A DNA stretch of 64,000 nucleotides from Dermanyssus gallinae (GCA_003439945.1 QVRM01002131.1:22501-86500), one strand, 5' to 3'; positions 10,868 through 23,627 are shown, counted from the stretch's first letter. Notes: generated by a model not told the origin, from the sequence alone. Translations and numbers: made by a program.

Positions 10868-11756
10868 CTACGAGAGAAAACGTGCAGCGACCTTCTCTAA
10901 AAGCGCCGACCAGTTGACTGAGTGCTGCTTCACTCGTAGAGCCGACGAGTGCATTAAGAGAATCCTTTTCGTCTTGTAATTAATTGGACAAACACACAAT
11001 AGCATGGTAACAGCACAATGCACGATGTACCTGGTGCGTACGTAACGATTGTGTGGCGGGCCGGTAGCCCCGACCCACAATCGACGTGAGAGAGATACGA
11101 CCTCTCGGTCTCAGCCGCTGTTCGTGTTACGTTTCTGCCCTACTTCACTACGTAAATTGGTGGCGCAGTAACGTTGTAGGCATGCGCGGTCTTAGTCGAA
11201 GCGCCTCCATCTTCGGCGCACAACCAGTTGGGGGAACCAATTTACGGAAATAGCTCACGTAAATGACCGTTATGATTGCTCTAGAATAGGCGGGTCCGCT
11301 GTGTGTCAGAATGTCGGTACTGAAGATACAGTATATAAACTCCATGCTGGAGATACAGTATGGAGTCGTAGTGTTGTCGTGTTGAGTGTCGTGTCCAGTT
11401 CTCAGTGCGTCTCTAAAGGCTAGGAGGTATTCGGGCCTTGCAGTATATTCGTACAGTCGTGGCTTTCTCCTACAAATGTTAGGTGTGCATCCATCATATA
11501 TAGGCGAGTTAAAGAATTATACAAGTTCCAGACCATTCAGTTCGGATTGTTACATTTCACGTGTGTTTGGCTCAGAAAGGGAAATAATGTCAAAAACGGA
11601 GGCAACAATAGTATAACTAGATTAGAGTGGAGCATAACAGTCACACATATTGTATAGGTAGCGTTTAATACACTAGCATTGAAACTGTTGCAAGAATTCT
11701 GGTTTCAGTTGGTTCAAATACACACGGATACTATCGCTAAACAAGCATACATATAC
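10868..11756. other. No firm gene; weak LTR-like signals
   Basis: I see TATATAAACTCC near 11331 followed by GT-rich sequence, and AAATTGGTGGCGCAG near 11154, which resembles the junction of an LTR with a primer-binding site. The two are in the wrong order for a single LTR and no direct repeat was found. I only record it as a possible promoter or LTR remnant. Confidence 0.15.
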
Positions 11757-11850
11757 AGGGTCATTCATATCGTTATGTACTTATTGCGAGGCTTGGTAAA
11801 ACTCGGCAAGAAAATAATTTTTTCCAATGGAAGGAGAACGCGGAAACGTC
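11757..11850 (+). mobile_element. Terminal-repeat-like sequence related to the foldback element at 45943
   Basis: CAGGGT opens the stretch. TTTTTTCCAATGGAA (about 11819) and GTCTTGTTTAGGAGAGAG (about 11849) line up with TTTTTCGAATGGAA and GTCTTGTTTCGGAGTGAG of the foldback element (46520-46565), at similar spacing. This could be the left end of the transposon whose transposase relic lies at 12596-13180. The matching right end was not found. Confidence 0.4.
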
Positions 11851-12390
11851 TTGTTTAGGAGAGAGAGAGAGAAGTTTATAAAAGTAGTTATTCTGCTTTT
11901 TTTCTGAAATTTACGTTTGCGGCAGGACCAGTCAACGCATGAAGGAACCGATTATATCGGCGTGTTCGGTAAAAAGCGAATAACCAGACTAAGGGAAGTC
12001 ATACAAAGTCGATATGTTACGTTAACGCTTTTTCATGAAAAACCACTCTCATGCAATAGCAAATTTAATGCCCACCGTTTTCATACCAAAGTGATGGTGC
12101 TGCGTTACGTAGTTGTCAAGTAGCTAAGCTTTTGGATTGAAGTGGCACTCACCACCTCTCCTGAGAACCCTGGGTCTCAGCAAAAAAAAAGTAAAACCTT
12201 TAGCAAGTTCTACTCGCAGCGGTCGTTCGTAACGGCATTTAGCCCTCCTTCACAAAACTGGAGCTAATGCTCTGGTGTCTGGAATTTGGCAACATATTTT
12301 TTTATCACCAAGCCACTGCTTATATGTAACATATATTTATAATCGCAAGGCAAGATATGCTTATCAATATGCATATATAAATTATCCAGG

Positions 12391-12425
<35 letters not shown>
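12391..12425. repeat. (TA)n microsatellite
   Basis: A short TA array of about 35 bp. Confidence 0.9.
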
Positions 12426-12428
<3 letters not shown>

Positions 12429-12595
12429 GCTTAAGTGAAGTCATGGTGTCGAAACAATTTGCATATTTAAAACAGCAAGCTAAGTTATTCTTTAATACGC
12501 ATGAGTATTTATTAGGTTGGAGAGTATTAACTAAAATTTTCTCCTCTGAAAATTTTCTTACGTTTGCAGTAGACAGCAAAAATTCCAGTTACGGA

Positions 12596-13180
12596 CAGCA
12601 ATCTTATATGAGTTCAAAAAAGGCTTTATTGCGGAAACTGCCCGACGAGAACAGCACATGGTAGATATATTGCTACAATTGGTTCGCTAAGTTTCGTACT
12701 AACAACTTAAGCCTTCTAGATGAACCTCGTCCTGGAAAACCGCTTGCGCGAAACTGTTAAACAGAACATTTAGCAAAATGCTGTTTTTCCTGACACAGTA
12801 AGTGTCCATTCATAGATCGAATGCTAACTTATGAGAAAATTGGTATTTTACGATAATGTGAAACGTAGAAAATCCTGCTGCGCCCCAGGCCAGCCTCCCC
12901 AGATGATGCCAAAAAAGACTAATCCTTTGACGCAATATTTCCATCACGAGTTTCTCTCTACTAGTAAAGATATTCCAGTTACTTTCTGTCCCGCCCAATT
13001 AACGTTTTTTAAAAAGTAGAATCATTATTTAGATGTCGATGTAGTTTTTACCAATTGCCAAATCGACTATTGAGAGCTTCATCCGCAATTATCGATTAAA
13101 GCTCTTTGAAACACTTGTGCATCGCGGTGGAATACCTTAATCCTCGCTAGAAGTTGTACGTAAAAGAACAATGCGCAGCC
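12596..13180 (+). pseudogene. Mariner-family transposase relic
   Basis: The broken frames follow mariner transposase order. The helix-turn-helix part reads LYEFKKGFIAETAR (about 12605-12645). After a frameshift it continues as YNWFAKFRTNNLSLLDEPRP (about 12676-12735), matching the WFxKFRxGnfsLxDexRpGRP signature. The catalytic-domain landmark KLVFYDNVKRRKSCCAPGQP follows at about 12838-12897, with MMPKKT after it. A possible C-terminal remnant (SFIRNYRLK, ETLVHRGG) lies at 13075-13135. The first catalytic Asp region (GDExW) and the HHDNARPH block are missing or unreadable. The element is dead; transposition by cut-and-paste is family knowledge only. Confidence 0.7.
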
Positions 13181-14332
13181 CGATAGTTGGGTACGGCTGC
13201 TGTGGCACCGACATACTTGTGCCCGAGATTTGCTCACATTTTTGTCTGCGGGAGAATCGACTCAACTTTTTCACTCGCATATAAACAGCTGTCCGCCGGT
13301 AAGCTTGGTTAGCAACTCACTCTCCGCTAAGCGCGACATTTCAGTGTTCTGTTTCCAATAAACAAATGTTCAATATCCAATTATCAAAATTTTCAAAAAA
13401 GTGCCATTTTTTGTGACGTTTCTCGGAGACTTCTGTTTAGTTCACAGATATTTGTTGAGTACGGCAATCGTTTGATGAATCTTCTATTGCACGAATGTTT
13501 TTCCGCAGGCATGCTGTCAGACAAAAGTGCGTTATGAACATTTTTATAAGTACTGCGCTTATGTATAAATTTGTTATTTGTAACCTCACGAAAATGCTCT
13601 ATCTTTAAAGTCGCTCATATAGTAGCGTCGCCCGTATACATTGTTGTTCTCGTTATCTATATATCTACACAATAAAAAAAAGATCCACTAGCAGTTCTCA
13701 TACAGGCAGGGTTATAATTGCTAATTATCGTGGTACTGCCGCAGCCGTTATAGATGTGATTAGTGCAGAGTAGATTCTCATAAAGATGCTGCACGCAATT
13801 TTCCTCGTCCTCAAAATGGAAATAATATTCGTCTCCTCATGGGTTTAAAGTCAGAGTTACAAGTAGCACTGTAGCATATAGTTCTGCTTTGCAAAAGTTT
13901 GATTGTAGTGGGTGATAGCGAAAGCTTGCCCTTTCTGCAGCAAACGCGACCACAACCCTTGGCACTCCCGGTCAGCACCGAGTTTCACGCTACTCATCCG
14001 CAATGGCTTCTTGAGTGAGAAATTTCCAATCACGTAGTTTCGGATACCTCGAATGGCCAATGGCGATCTACCATTTGAACACTGTCGTGTTAAAGGAATA
14101 CAAAGGCACGCAACAAAAACAAAGGAATAGGCCCGACTCTACCCTTGTGGTTTTCGTGAAATCAGGAAATGCATTTTATGCCAATGCCCTGCTCGTTCCC
14201 AGGGACAAATTTGGCTTATCGGCGGGGAGTAGACGTAAAAAGAGCTTCAAAAGCTCGCATAGACCAATGCTGTCATAACTAGAAACTTTTTTAATAGGAG
14301 GTTCTAAGCAAGGGAAGGGTTACCTCAAAGAA
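13181..14332. other. No recognised gene
   Basis: AT-rich sequence with no clear motifs. The minus-strand frame 13857-14060 (…RECQGLWSRLLQKGQAFAI…) looks mildly protein-like but matches nothing I can name. Confidence 0.35.
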
Positions 14333-14334
14333 CT

Positions 14335-14545
14335 AGACCCCAGCATGACTGTTCGCAGTTACCAAAATGCCAGTATTGGAAGAAGCTTCGATGCGGCCAC
14401 AGTCTTTGGGGAAATAGCTCCTTACGAAGAAAAGGAGATATCCTCCTAAAATGGGATACCAAGGTGGGACTCGAGCTCGTGCACCTATGTGTCTCCTCCG
14501 GTCACGAGGCGCACGCGAATGCACCACGCCACCGGGTTCGGCATA
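14335..14545 (-). mobile_element. tRNA-derived SINE, family V (minus strand)
   Basis: Read on the minus strand it starts AACCCGGTGGCGTGGTGCAT, then has GACACATAGGTGCACG and a B box CTCGAGTCCCACC. The same three blocks in the same spacing occur at 22597, 45750 and 62733 on the plus strand. The body continues for about 110 bp past the B box. This copy has a diverged B box (CTCGAGTCC in place of TTCGAGCC). Confidence 0.75.
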
Positions 14546-16042
14546 TACAGGTCTACAGCTTATGAATAATCCTTAGTGCATTTTCGGTACACAGTTTTCT
14601 CTGCACACAATTGCTTTTCCGGATAAATTATACTCGCCTACAAAATGCGTTTAAGAGAAAGGTATTTTATCTCATTGAATGTTCGTCATTGGAAATATCT
14701 GCACCACTTGAGAAGGCCTGCCGAAGATCCAGTTCTTGTCCACATACTGAGATAGCCAGTCGCTTCTCGGGCTATTGGTGGAATAGCTAGATGACCGAAC
14801 AATGGCGAAAATGCCACTTGCGCTTGAGATCACTACTCACGCGCCGCAGATCGAAGAACAGATCACAATTTTTTTAACCTATGGGAGGATCACCGAGAAG
14901 CGCGAAAAGTCCAATATAGGTAAATAAATAGAACTAGCAATGGATACAACTAAAACTCTTTGTAGTAGTACTAGTAGTTTTATTAACCAATGATTGGTTT
15001 ACGCATATACATCATAGACATCGCATTTCCAGAACCACTAAAACTCTTTGTGTAAGGAGGTCGATCAAATACTGTGGTAAAAGTACAATGACAAAACACC
15101 TACAGCTACGTATACTCGCAACTGCATGTGGAAGTAGTCTGCATGACTGTAGCTGCGCTTCTTTCGTAAAGACCCCGGATGTACCCGGTGCTCTCTGAGG
15201 ATAATTGCGGTACAATCGAGACAATTTGAATCCAAAACATAAGAATTGTGGCTCAGTTCATACGACCAAAAAACGCATCTGACTCAGGTGCTTGCGGTCC
15301 CCCCCCCCCCCCCAGCATCTGGGTCAGATGCGCCCGTCCCCTTGTGGCGTTGCAGTAAGTTGCATGGAGCAGTTGATGGGGATATAACCACAATCCGACG
15401 TTTTGAAGCAGTCGAGGCGGCAGCGGGCGTAGTCGGATAGTAGTGAATAGGGAGGCCTGCGCAAAGGGCAACCATATATAATCCCGGCGTCTCTAAAACC
15501 GCCTTTGTCACAGACGCCACCGGCGTGCCGCAATACGGTAGTAGAATAGCGGTCCAATATTGTCGGTCTTCGTCCCTCTGAAACCGCAACTTTGGACGCA
15601 GCATGCGTCATAATATATCATGCAAAATTAACTAACGTATGTCTGCGGAAACGCCAGCAGGGTCAACAGCCGTTGAAGCAAGCTTTAGTATTTTGTGACT
15701 GCACTGGCTACCAAATTCCCCACTCGCATCGCAGACAAACCAGTGCCCAAGGTGTTTTTCTCTGTGAGTCATCCCCCCCCCCCACTCCCACTCCCACCCT
15801 TTGTATATTCTCTTTGCAAATATTGTTTTTCAAACTTAAGCTGTACGTTCTACGTGCAGTGAGTACTTAAACTCTCGGCACGCCTCTCTAATATCATAGT
15901 TCGCCGGCTTAAATCAAGTTTTTTTCTATTTACTATTCATGGCAATGCTTCGTCTTGAAATACATTCTTAGAGATACTGCATATTTATCTTATCTTAGAG
16001 AGAAGCGTACTGTTCTATTCTTAAATACAAACAGCGCCATGA
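14546..16042. other. No recognised gene; C-rich homopolymers
   Basis: Contains two runs of about 13 and 11 cytosines (15301 and 15774). The overlapping open frames on both strands at 15246-15611 share the same DNA and none shows a family motif. Nothing else is recognised. Confidence 0.4.
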
Positions 16043-16043
16043 C

Positions 16044-16111
<68 letters not shown>
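16043..16111. repeat. Compound (CT)n(TA)n microsatellite
   Basis: About 23 bp of CT passes directly into about 46 bp of TA. A palindromic ATTGTAATGATTTA / TTAATCATTTACAAT pair follows. Confidence 0.95.
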
Positions 16112-16114
<3 letters not shown>

Positions 16115-16169
16115 AATGATTTATTAATCATTTACAATACGTTTGCACACTCGGCAGTGCTCGTCTCTG

Positions 16170-16193
16170 TATATATATATATATATATATATA
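16170..16193. repeat. (TA)n microsatellite
   Basis: A short TA array of about 24 bp. Confidence 0.9.
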
Positions 16194-16698
16194 CAATAGG
16201 CTTGAAAAACTACGCTCTCTTGTTAGAATAGCTACTAATCGTATAAGTCGAATCGTTACGTGTATGTTTTATTATTAACATTTAATACTACAATACAACT
16301 AATGAGAGCTCAACGTAATATTGCATGTGTCTATAATATGGGAGTATTGATTAAAGCCTGTTGTAGAGTTGGCTTTATGCTATGCTGGTAGTTGATGCAG
16401 TTTATCCTATCCGAAACTAGAAAGGGCATTGGTAATCATCTGTACAAAGAAACCTCTGAAGGCGAATACGTGTGTACATGCTGCAGTGAGTTCACAACGT
16501 CCCAAGCAAGCGACTTTCGCAGAATGCGTAATTAATTCACTAATATAAACAGCAGTTAATAAAAAAGAATCCGTTTTCCTGTTGTGGAGATGTCCTACGA
16601 CTCCGATGTCGTGGGGATTATCCTGACACAACGCATACTAGCCAGACATCTGAGGCTTGTCTCTTGTGTTGTCCAGTAACAACAAATAGAAGTGCGCG

Positions 16699-16703
<5 letters not shown>

Positions 16704-16759
<56 letters not shown>
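16704..16759. repeat. (TA)n microsatellite
   Basis: A pure TA array of about 56 bp. Confidence 0.95.
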
Positions 16760-16763
<4 letters not shown>

Positions 16764-17497
16764 GAATTAAACACGCGCAGGCTTACGGCTTAGGGTTATC
16801 TAGAATTCGTTAAAATAATAATTTTTATTTAATGAAGGATGTTGAAATGTTCTGTTTGGAGTGACAGAAATTGCAGAAGTTATACCGACGAGAGTGGCTG
16901 GACATTACTTGACTAAACGTGAGCTTGCAGTTGTTCGATGGAGAACAGAAATACCAGTGTGTTAGGAAGAAGATACTGCTTTGTCTGAAAGTCTTCGTCT
17001 TCAGATATGGAAACTATAGCAGCCGATGTCGGATTCCCATATAGTCCCATATTAACCGAGAGGGGACGTTTGCGGCTGATGTACGGCCCGTGCCTCGCAG
17101 TTGATAACGTCCTCTTTCTGTTAACAAGGGACTCTATGGGAATTCGACACGGAAGGGAATATAGTAATATTATATTTAATCAAACTATCGATTTGTATGT
17201 ATTTTATGAACGACATGGCAAATTGTTGAGGTATTGAGCAAGTAAAACCTAAAGAAGAGACAATACAGGCTTTCCAGTTTTACGATTTTTTTGTTTTTAT
17301 CAGTTTATCTAGGGAACAACTAGATTATTCGCACATTTCTAAGCTCGGTCCGGTCAGCCGCATCGGTATAGCAATCTTCAGTTTTTTTACTGTCACTTCT
17401 AAACAAGACATGTTTTCTCCTTAATTCTCTATCTTTATACTCTATTTGAAGATATGCTTGCCTTAACAAGTTTTATAATTTCACGAAGAAGTAGAAT

Positions 17498-17501
17498 CTC
17501 A

Positions 17502-17559
<58 letters not shown>
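17498..17559. repeat. Compound (CT)n(TA)n microsatellite
   Basis: Same CT-then-TA architecture as 16043-16111, at about 490 bp upstream of exon 2. Confidence 0.95.
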
Positions 17560-17560
<1 letters not shown>

Positions 17561-18049
17561 CTTAGTTGCACTTCGACGCTATGCTGCGTGCATGCTATGG
17601 CTAGACCTGTATCATCAGACTATGGTGGCCATGCACATTTTTTCTTCCGTGTCCTCTGCTTGACCCTCATCTCAATATGACTATTACTGCTAGTTTTATT
17701 ACTACTATCTCTTGATACTGGTATGGCAATGTCAATGGCGTTTGTCACCAGAGCAGCTATCATTAGAAAAAGCAGCAAGTTTAGTCGAAAAGTTGTCGAT
17801 CCATTCTGATTCGAAGAGTTGTCGGCAATCGGCAACAAACAAGATGTACGGGGAGTTTGTCGAGAGAAGGAAAAGCTCTAACAACAAGCTGACATGCATG
17901 TGTTTGCATTGTGTTTTTTTCTGTTCTTTCTATTGGTCCACTTCGACTCGTTTCGTGCCGTCGCCGCTCTACCGCGTGCGTCCGTGATGACCTGTCGTTT
18001 TGCGTCGCGTCTGTCGTCTACTGCGGCCGGGTTGTGTTGTGTTCGGCAG

Positions 18050-18278
18050 CGACTATTCGCCGGCCAACTGGCTCGAGTGGAAAAAGCACATCCTCGCGCA
18101 GAAGCACAACAACCTCGACCGGAACTCGTCGAAGCGACGCCAGGAAGGCCGACTGCTCGACGAGCTCAAGTTTTCGCTCGACCAAGAGCTCGTCGAGACT
18201 GGTCACGCCAAACCCGTCGTCACCGTTATCAAGCGCGACGAGACAATGACTCGGAACGGTATCGCCGCCCGGCCAACG
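18050..18278 (+). CDS. Internal exon 2 of the unidentified host gene
   Basis: This 229-nt block is preceded by a long T/G/C-rich tract ending TGTGTTCGGCAG and is followed by the donor GTATGT at 18279. One base completes a codon begun in exon 1 (TA+C = Tyr). The next 76 codons are open: DYSPANWLEWKKHILAQ opens, RRQEGRLLDELKFSLDQ is in the middle, and TRNGIAARPT closes. Charged, helix-prone sequence with a strongly GC-rich third position distinguishes it from the AT-rich flanks. I do not recognise the family. The downstream intron begins with a 165-bp TA array and then a sense-oriented REL-type LINE. The wider frame 18000-18563 reads through the donor into the TA array and is not the real gene end. 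Confidence 0.65.
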
Positions 18279-18311
18279 GTATGTAGAACACAGGCCGATA
18301 GTGCTATTTCT

Positions 18312-18479
<168 letters not shown>

Positions 18480-18480
18480 A

Positions 18481-21400
18481 GAACCACCGAGAACGACTCG
18501 GAAATGGCTTTCCCAGACACCATATGTTTGCAACTACTGTGGTCAAGCTGTACGATCTTCTAGGGGCTTAAAAATGCACATACCACGTAAACACCCTCTG
18601 GCTCCTTGTCGAAGCCTCCGTACAAATCACAATCCGGGCCCGAGCAATGATATAGCCAACACGTCAAACACCGATACGCAACCTGACGCAAAGTTACTAG
18701 TACAAGTCCTATCACACGCCCGCAGAAATTTAAGACTAGCCAGAATCATACCCTGTGGGGCTAGAGAAACCTGTGCTATAGCATACACGACAGCATTAAG
18801 CAATTTTAACACAAAGCTCGACCTTGAAAGTTGGAATAATCTTATGATGCTTCCGTCCTTGATGTTTACACTGCCTCGCCAAATAATTCAGGAAAAAACA
18901 CTAACAAAAATTATTAAAAGTAATGTAGCACAAATAGGTTCTCGAACACTTCAAAGTCTCCCTGATTCGATCACACCCAGCACAATCGACAAGAGGTTTC
19001 ATATCACTAACGACCAACACAGCGTGCGCCAGGCAGAGATGAAATTAGCAGAGGGCGATATTCGTTCCGCTGCTCGATCGCTACTGTCCTTAGACACATT
19101 GGCACCACACGATAAACATACCGAGTCTCAACTACGGAGCAAACACCCAGTTAGTTCACCCGGGTGTCAAGAACAGTTAGATCTTCTGCAACAACCCGCC
19201 ACACTAGACCTAGATACAGTTGAAGGATCTCTCGCCTTTAATACCATTCGATCTTTCCCCTTTGCAAGTGGAGCCGGTTTAGACGGCCTACGGCCTCGAC
19301 ATCTTCGAGACATGCTAAGCCAGACGATTCCCTCTTCGGAGCGCTTACTAACCGAGCTAAGCATTTTCATGGCCAGAGTGCTAAATGGGGCTTTGCTATC
19401 GTTCTGCCAACCCGTTTTCTACGGTGCAAGTTTTAAAATGATTAATAAATTATATACGTTTTGGCCTATCTCATATGTATAGTTTAACTGCCCTCCGAAA
19501 GAAAGATAATTCTACTAGGCCCATAGCATGCGGACTAACTCTACGAAGAACGGCTTCAAAGATTGCGATGGCCATGAACAAACGGGCAATTGTTGCGGCG
19601 GTTTCACCCCATCAAATGGGTGTTGCTATTAGAGGAGGAGCGGAGGCTACTGTGCACGCTACACGCATTTTTCTGGAAACGACCGACAAAAGTACGAGTT
19701 AAACTAGACTTCCGAAACGCATTTAACACAATAAGAAGGGACAGAATTTTCGACGAAGTAAAGAGAAAAGCCCCACGACTCTATCCGATAATATGGCAGA
19801 GTTATAAAGATTTCTCAATCCTCGCCTGGAACGCAGATATAACCATAGAGTCACAAACTGGTATTCAGCAGGGAGACCCATTGGGACCAGCTCTGTTCTG
19901 CCTCGGCATTTCGGATCTGGTATCAAGCCTACAGAGCCCTTTCAATGTCTGGTACCTAGACGACGCTGTCTTGGGAGGTCCCGCAAATGTCGTGGCGAGA
20001 GATCTGCAAACTATACTGAACTTTGAGGAACCAGGAGGACTGACTCTCAATGCAGCCAAATGCGAGGTTTTAGCTGTCGGAGGACCCTTCAAGATCAGGC
20101 GCAAGCTACACAAGAAATCATGAAAGCACTTCCTGGGATTTCTTGTGTAACTCAGGGTAACCTAGATGTTCTAGGTTCTCCCGTAGTGGCCGAAGGAATC
20201 CCACGCGCTCTCGATGCTAAACATGAGACCCTGGTAAAAATTCGCCCATGACTGACCAGTATGCACCCGCAGGTGGCTCTGTGTATATGGAGACACAGTC
20301 TTGGTTCACCAAGATTTGTCTACATGCTACGAACATGTCAGACCCTGAAATACATGGAGGGTCTTGCAGCTTATGACGAGACCACCAGAAGCATTCTAAG
20401 CGAGGTACTTAACATTAACTTAGAAGGAAACATGTGGGAGAGAGCTAGCCTCCCCATCGACAACGGAGGCCTTGGAATAAGAAGAGCTACGGATCTTGCT
20501 GCAGTGTGCTATGCTGCATCCCTGAATCAATTTGACTCCCTGGCAGAATCACTTCTTGGTGAGGAAGCAAAGATTGAACTGAAAAAGGCGACCGCGGTGG
20601 CAGACGCCACAATCAGGAGTCAACTCGATCCTGGCCCTCTGAGAGAGCACGTGAGTCAAAAATTTCTTGACGCGTACAAAACTAAGAAGTCCGCGCGAGA
20701 TATAATGAATAACCCTACATCAGCAAGAGAGCGTGCCGTCTTTCTAGCGGCTCAACATCCGTTCAGCGGGGGCTGGCTTCAAGCGCTGCCCTCCCGTCAG
20801 CTTGGAACCATGCTGGATCCAAACCCCTTCCGCATGGTGTCAGCTCTTCGGATAGGCGCCCCCGTCTGCCTGCCCTTCACGTGCCTCTCATGCGGCCAAC
20901 CGGTTGACTCGGGCGGTCTACACCCATTAAGATGTCTAAAAAGCCCCGGCAGACTTACAAGGCACGCTGAACTCAACGCCATAGTGAGAAGAGCTCTTAG
21001 AAGGGCAGGGATACCATCTACGCCCGAACCAGTAGGTCTTAATGGCAGCAGTGAGTTGCGACCTGACGGGGTCACCATCCCGCTGTGGTCGCACGGAAGA
21101 TGCCTTGTATGGGATGTTACGGTTTCATGCACGGCGGCGTTATCATATTTACGCCACAGCGCAGTCGAATCGGGATGGGTAGCAGAACGTGCGGATTCTG
21201 AAAAACGGAGGAAGTATCTAGAACTATCTAGAAGCTACCACTTTGCACCCATTACATTAGAGACAATCGGTCCCATCAGCACAGGTACGAGCTCGTACAG
21301 CAAAACTCCTGCAAGACATCGGAAAACGAATCGAAGACGTTACGGGCGATCGACGCGAGGCCATGTTTTTGAGACAGATGATGTCTTTGGCCGTGTGTAG
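18481..21400 (+). pseudogene. REL-type LINE polyprotein (zinc finger, RT, endonuclease), frameshifted
   Basis: The finger is C-x2-C-x12-H-x4-H, with codons at 18529, 18538, 18577 and 18592. It is followed by EGDIRSAARSLLS and GLDGLRPRHLRDML (about 19279-19320), the start of the RT. A 52-bp insertion after FYGAS shifts the frame (19429-19481). RT continues LTALRKKDNSTRPIA (19483 on), then after another shift KLDFRNAFNTIRRD (about 19705-19746), QQGDPLGPALFCL (19866 on) and the catalytic YLDD at 19953-19964, intact. Breaks follow near 20085-20260. The C-terminal part (20261 on) carries CLSCG...HPLRC and RH (about 20890-20966). The endonuclease pair is RPDG (21059-21070) and WDVT (21110-21121). 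A 10-bp insertion near 21288 alters the last about 40 residues. Function in the family: target-primed reverse transcription. This copy cannot make it intact. Confidence 0.75.
19429..19485. other. 52-bp insertion flanked by AGTTT in RT of LINE A
   Basis: AGTTT occurs at 19429-19433 and again at 19481-19485. Removing one copy plus the intervening AT-rich DNA restores the FYGAS-LTALRKKD RT sequence expected from the family. This looks like an insertion with a 5-bp duplication, or filler DNA from break repair. Confidence 0.6.
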
Positions 21401-21588
21401 AGGGTACGTGGCTTCCATTATAGGCGCCATGAACTGACAGAAAGCGAACAGAGCAGGATACACATGATTTAAACGTTCATACCTCACAATTATATTAACT
21501 AAATAATAATAATAATAAATAATAATAATATACATTGTGATAACAGACAACATAGACAAATAAATTTCCCGGCGGGCTATGTCGGTCC

Positions 21589-21592
<4 letters not shown>

Positions 21593-21633
<41 letters not shown>
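21593..21633. repeat. (TA)n microsatellite
   Basis: A TA array of about 41 bp just past the 3' end of LINE A. Confidence 0.95.
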
Positions 21634-21637
<4 letters not shown>

Positions 21638-22590
21638 ATGCACACATGTTGTGTGCATACATATTGATATTTGTGTTATATCATATTGTCTACATGTATA
21701 TATGATGTAGCAATGCTTCCTCGACTAGAAACGAGCAATATTATATTCAAATAAATGCACACTGCCCGATTGCATATAGAATAGTATCGGCATAGCTCGT
21801 AGTAGAATAGCTAACCTCGCACCTTTGTCGTTGATTCAGCAGGCGAGGCTCGTTTGGTATGTGAGAGGTGTGTTGATTAAAAAACAAAAACACTTTTTGT
21901 TTATCTAGCTGTTGCTAGCATTGTTGCTAGAAGTGATTTTCTTTTTGCAACAATGCTAGCAATAACATTCATATAGTGCCGGCTCAGTAATAGCCGGGAT
22001 AGCCGCCTGCTAGAGTGTCACGTACATAATGTCGAATTTGCTGTATCAGCCGCCCGCACGGACGTGCATTGGGTACATCTGTGGACGCCGGAACTTGGTG
22101 AATACTAACGCGTTCTCTCGGTCTCGTGCATTGAGCATCGCATATGACGGCTAAACATAACGTACTTGTTGATGTTTATCCATCATTATTGGTGGACCGT
22201 CACAATTATTACGGGTTTTGTCGTTCAAGTATGTCACCTATAGCAGCTGTTAATGAGCTGGTTGACCAGCTCACTTCTAAACATTTCATTACGTGATATC
22301 GGTCGATATCGATTTTGCCACAGTATTTACAAACATATTTATTTCATTGGAAATATTCTGCCTTCGGACAGAGCTACGGGTGATATCCATGGTTATGTTG
22401 CAGTTATTACTGCTCTGTTTTGTTGCAGACCTTCTTTTCATCTGTTGTCAAGAAAAGCGCGTCCGTCTGTAAAACGTTGGATCACAAAGTGTCCGTTTCA
22501 GCCTTTCTTTCTCTGCGTTGTTTGTATGCTTCAAGTGCGTCGTAGTCGAACTGGCAATTGCGATGTTCTATGTCCTCTACTAATATCGAG
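21634..22590. other. No recognised gene; one 16-bp hairpin
   Basis: At 21912-21927 and 21947-21962 there are perfect 16-bp complementary arms (TTGCTAGCATTGTTGC). Otherwise unassigned intron-like sequence. Confidence 0.5.
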
Positions 22591-22725
22591 CCCGGTGGTG
22601 TGGTGCATTCGCGTGCGCCTCCCAACCGGAGGAGACACATAGGTGCAGGGGTTCGAGCCCCACCGTTCCACATTTGTATTTATAGCCCTAAAATGTATTA
22701 GGTCTTCTATTAATGTGAGTTCGTT
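22591..22725 (+). mobile_element. tRNA-derived SINE, family V
   Basis: GAGCCCGGTGGTGTGGTGCA, then GAGACACATAGGTGCAG and the B box GGTTCGAGCCCCACC, followed by CACATTTGTATTTATAG. Same order and spacing as the copies at 14335 (minus), 45750 and 62733. The B box is a perfect match to the tRNA consensus. The 3' limit is uncertain. Confidence 0.8.
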
Positions 22726-23609
22726 GAACATATGCGGCCTCAGTGTGGACGAGGCGGTTGTTGCTAAACCAATCGCCTGATTAAAGAAACATATATTTAA
22801 TCTTGTCGAGATTATTGAGGTTGTCTAACGTTTGTTAACGTTGGAACGTGGGAGGATAAGATTTCCGAGGCAATATGTTACTGAATAAATTATTTTGAGT
22901 TTAAGTATACGAATTACAGTACTAAGGTTAGCTTGTCAGAGATCCCTCAACACCAGGGTTAAGGAAACCGCCTTTCACCATCTCTCATTACAATTCTCCA
23001 ACGTACGAGAATCATATCGCAGCACCGTCAACTCCTGTGACCATTGATTGCTGTAGCTGGCCGTAGCTTGTCGTATGCTGGAGGAGCAGCGCTTCAAATT
23101 AAATCTGTCGTGTAGCAGGTTCTCGATTCGTGTTCGGAGAACTTGCCCCTCTATATTGGTCGATCCGTGTCACTCCTATTGCCTGATTCGCCTTGACGTC
23201 TAGTTTAAATTGCTGTCGTCTGCCTGGCCATCCAACGGATGGCCTAATTTTAATTTTCGTTTCGTTAATTTTGTTGTATTTCTGCCTAGTAACAGCAATT
23301 TTATTGTTTTTGCTGTTGTGTCTGTAGTCTGTAGCGCTGTAGTAGGTGATAATAATAGTAATAGGTGATTTAATAATAATAACTACTAGCAGTACTAGCA
23401 GTTGTAGGTTTTGCCATTGTTGTAACAACAACAATGGCAAATTTGTTTTTATGTTTGTTGTTGCGGTTGCCTTTGTAGTACGTATTGTTTGTGCATCATC
23501 ATCCTGACATGATGTGCGTTTCTGTGCGTTTTTTGTGTCTGCCTAAATGTCTACGATGTCGTATGTGTGCACTATTGTGCTAATGTTGTTCTCAAAACAA
23601 CAACAACAA
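22726..23609. other. No recognised gene; small hairpin
   Basis: A perfect 13-bp inverted repeat TTTGCCATTGTTG lies at 23410-23422 and 23429-23441 (6-nt loop). The rest, T/G-rich with CAACAA triplets near the end, is compatible with intron upstream of exon 3. Confidence 0.45.
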
Positions 23610-23627
23610 TAACGGGAACAACAACAG

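Noticed and set aside
11090..11400. LTR retrotransposon remnant with TATA box and primer-binding-like sequence
   Set aside because: The signals are in the wrong order, with no direct repeat pair and no gag/pol nearby.
15246..15611. Several overlapping open frames on both strands
   Set aside because: The frames share the same DNA, include a poly-C run and have no motif or splice framing.
22591..22725. Possible tRNA gene from a perfect B box
   Set aside because: There is no acceptor-stem pairing and no proper anticodon arm, and several diverged dispersed copies exist, so it is a SINE.
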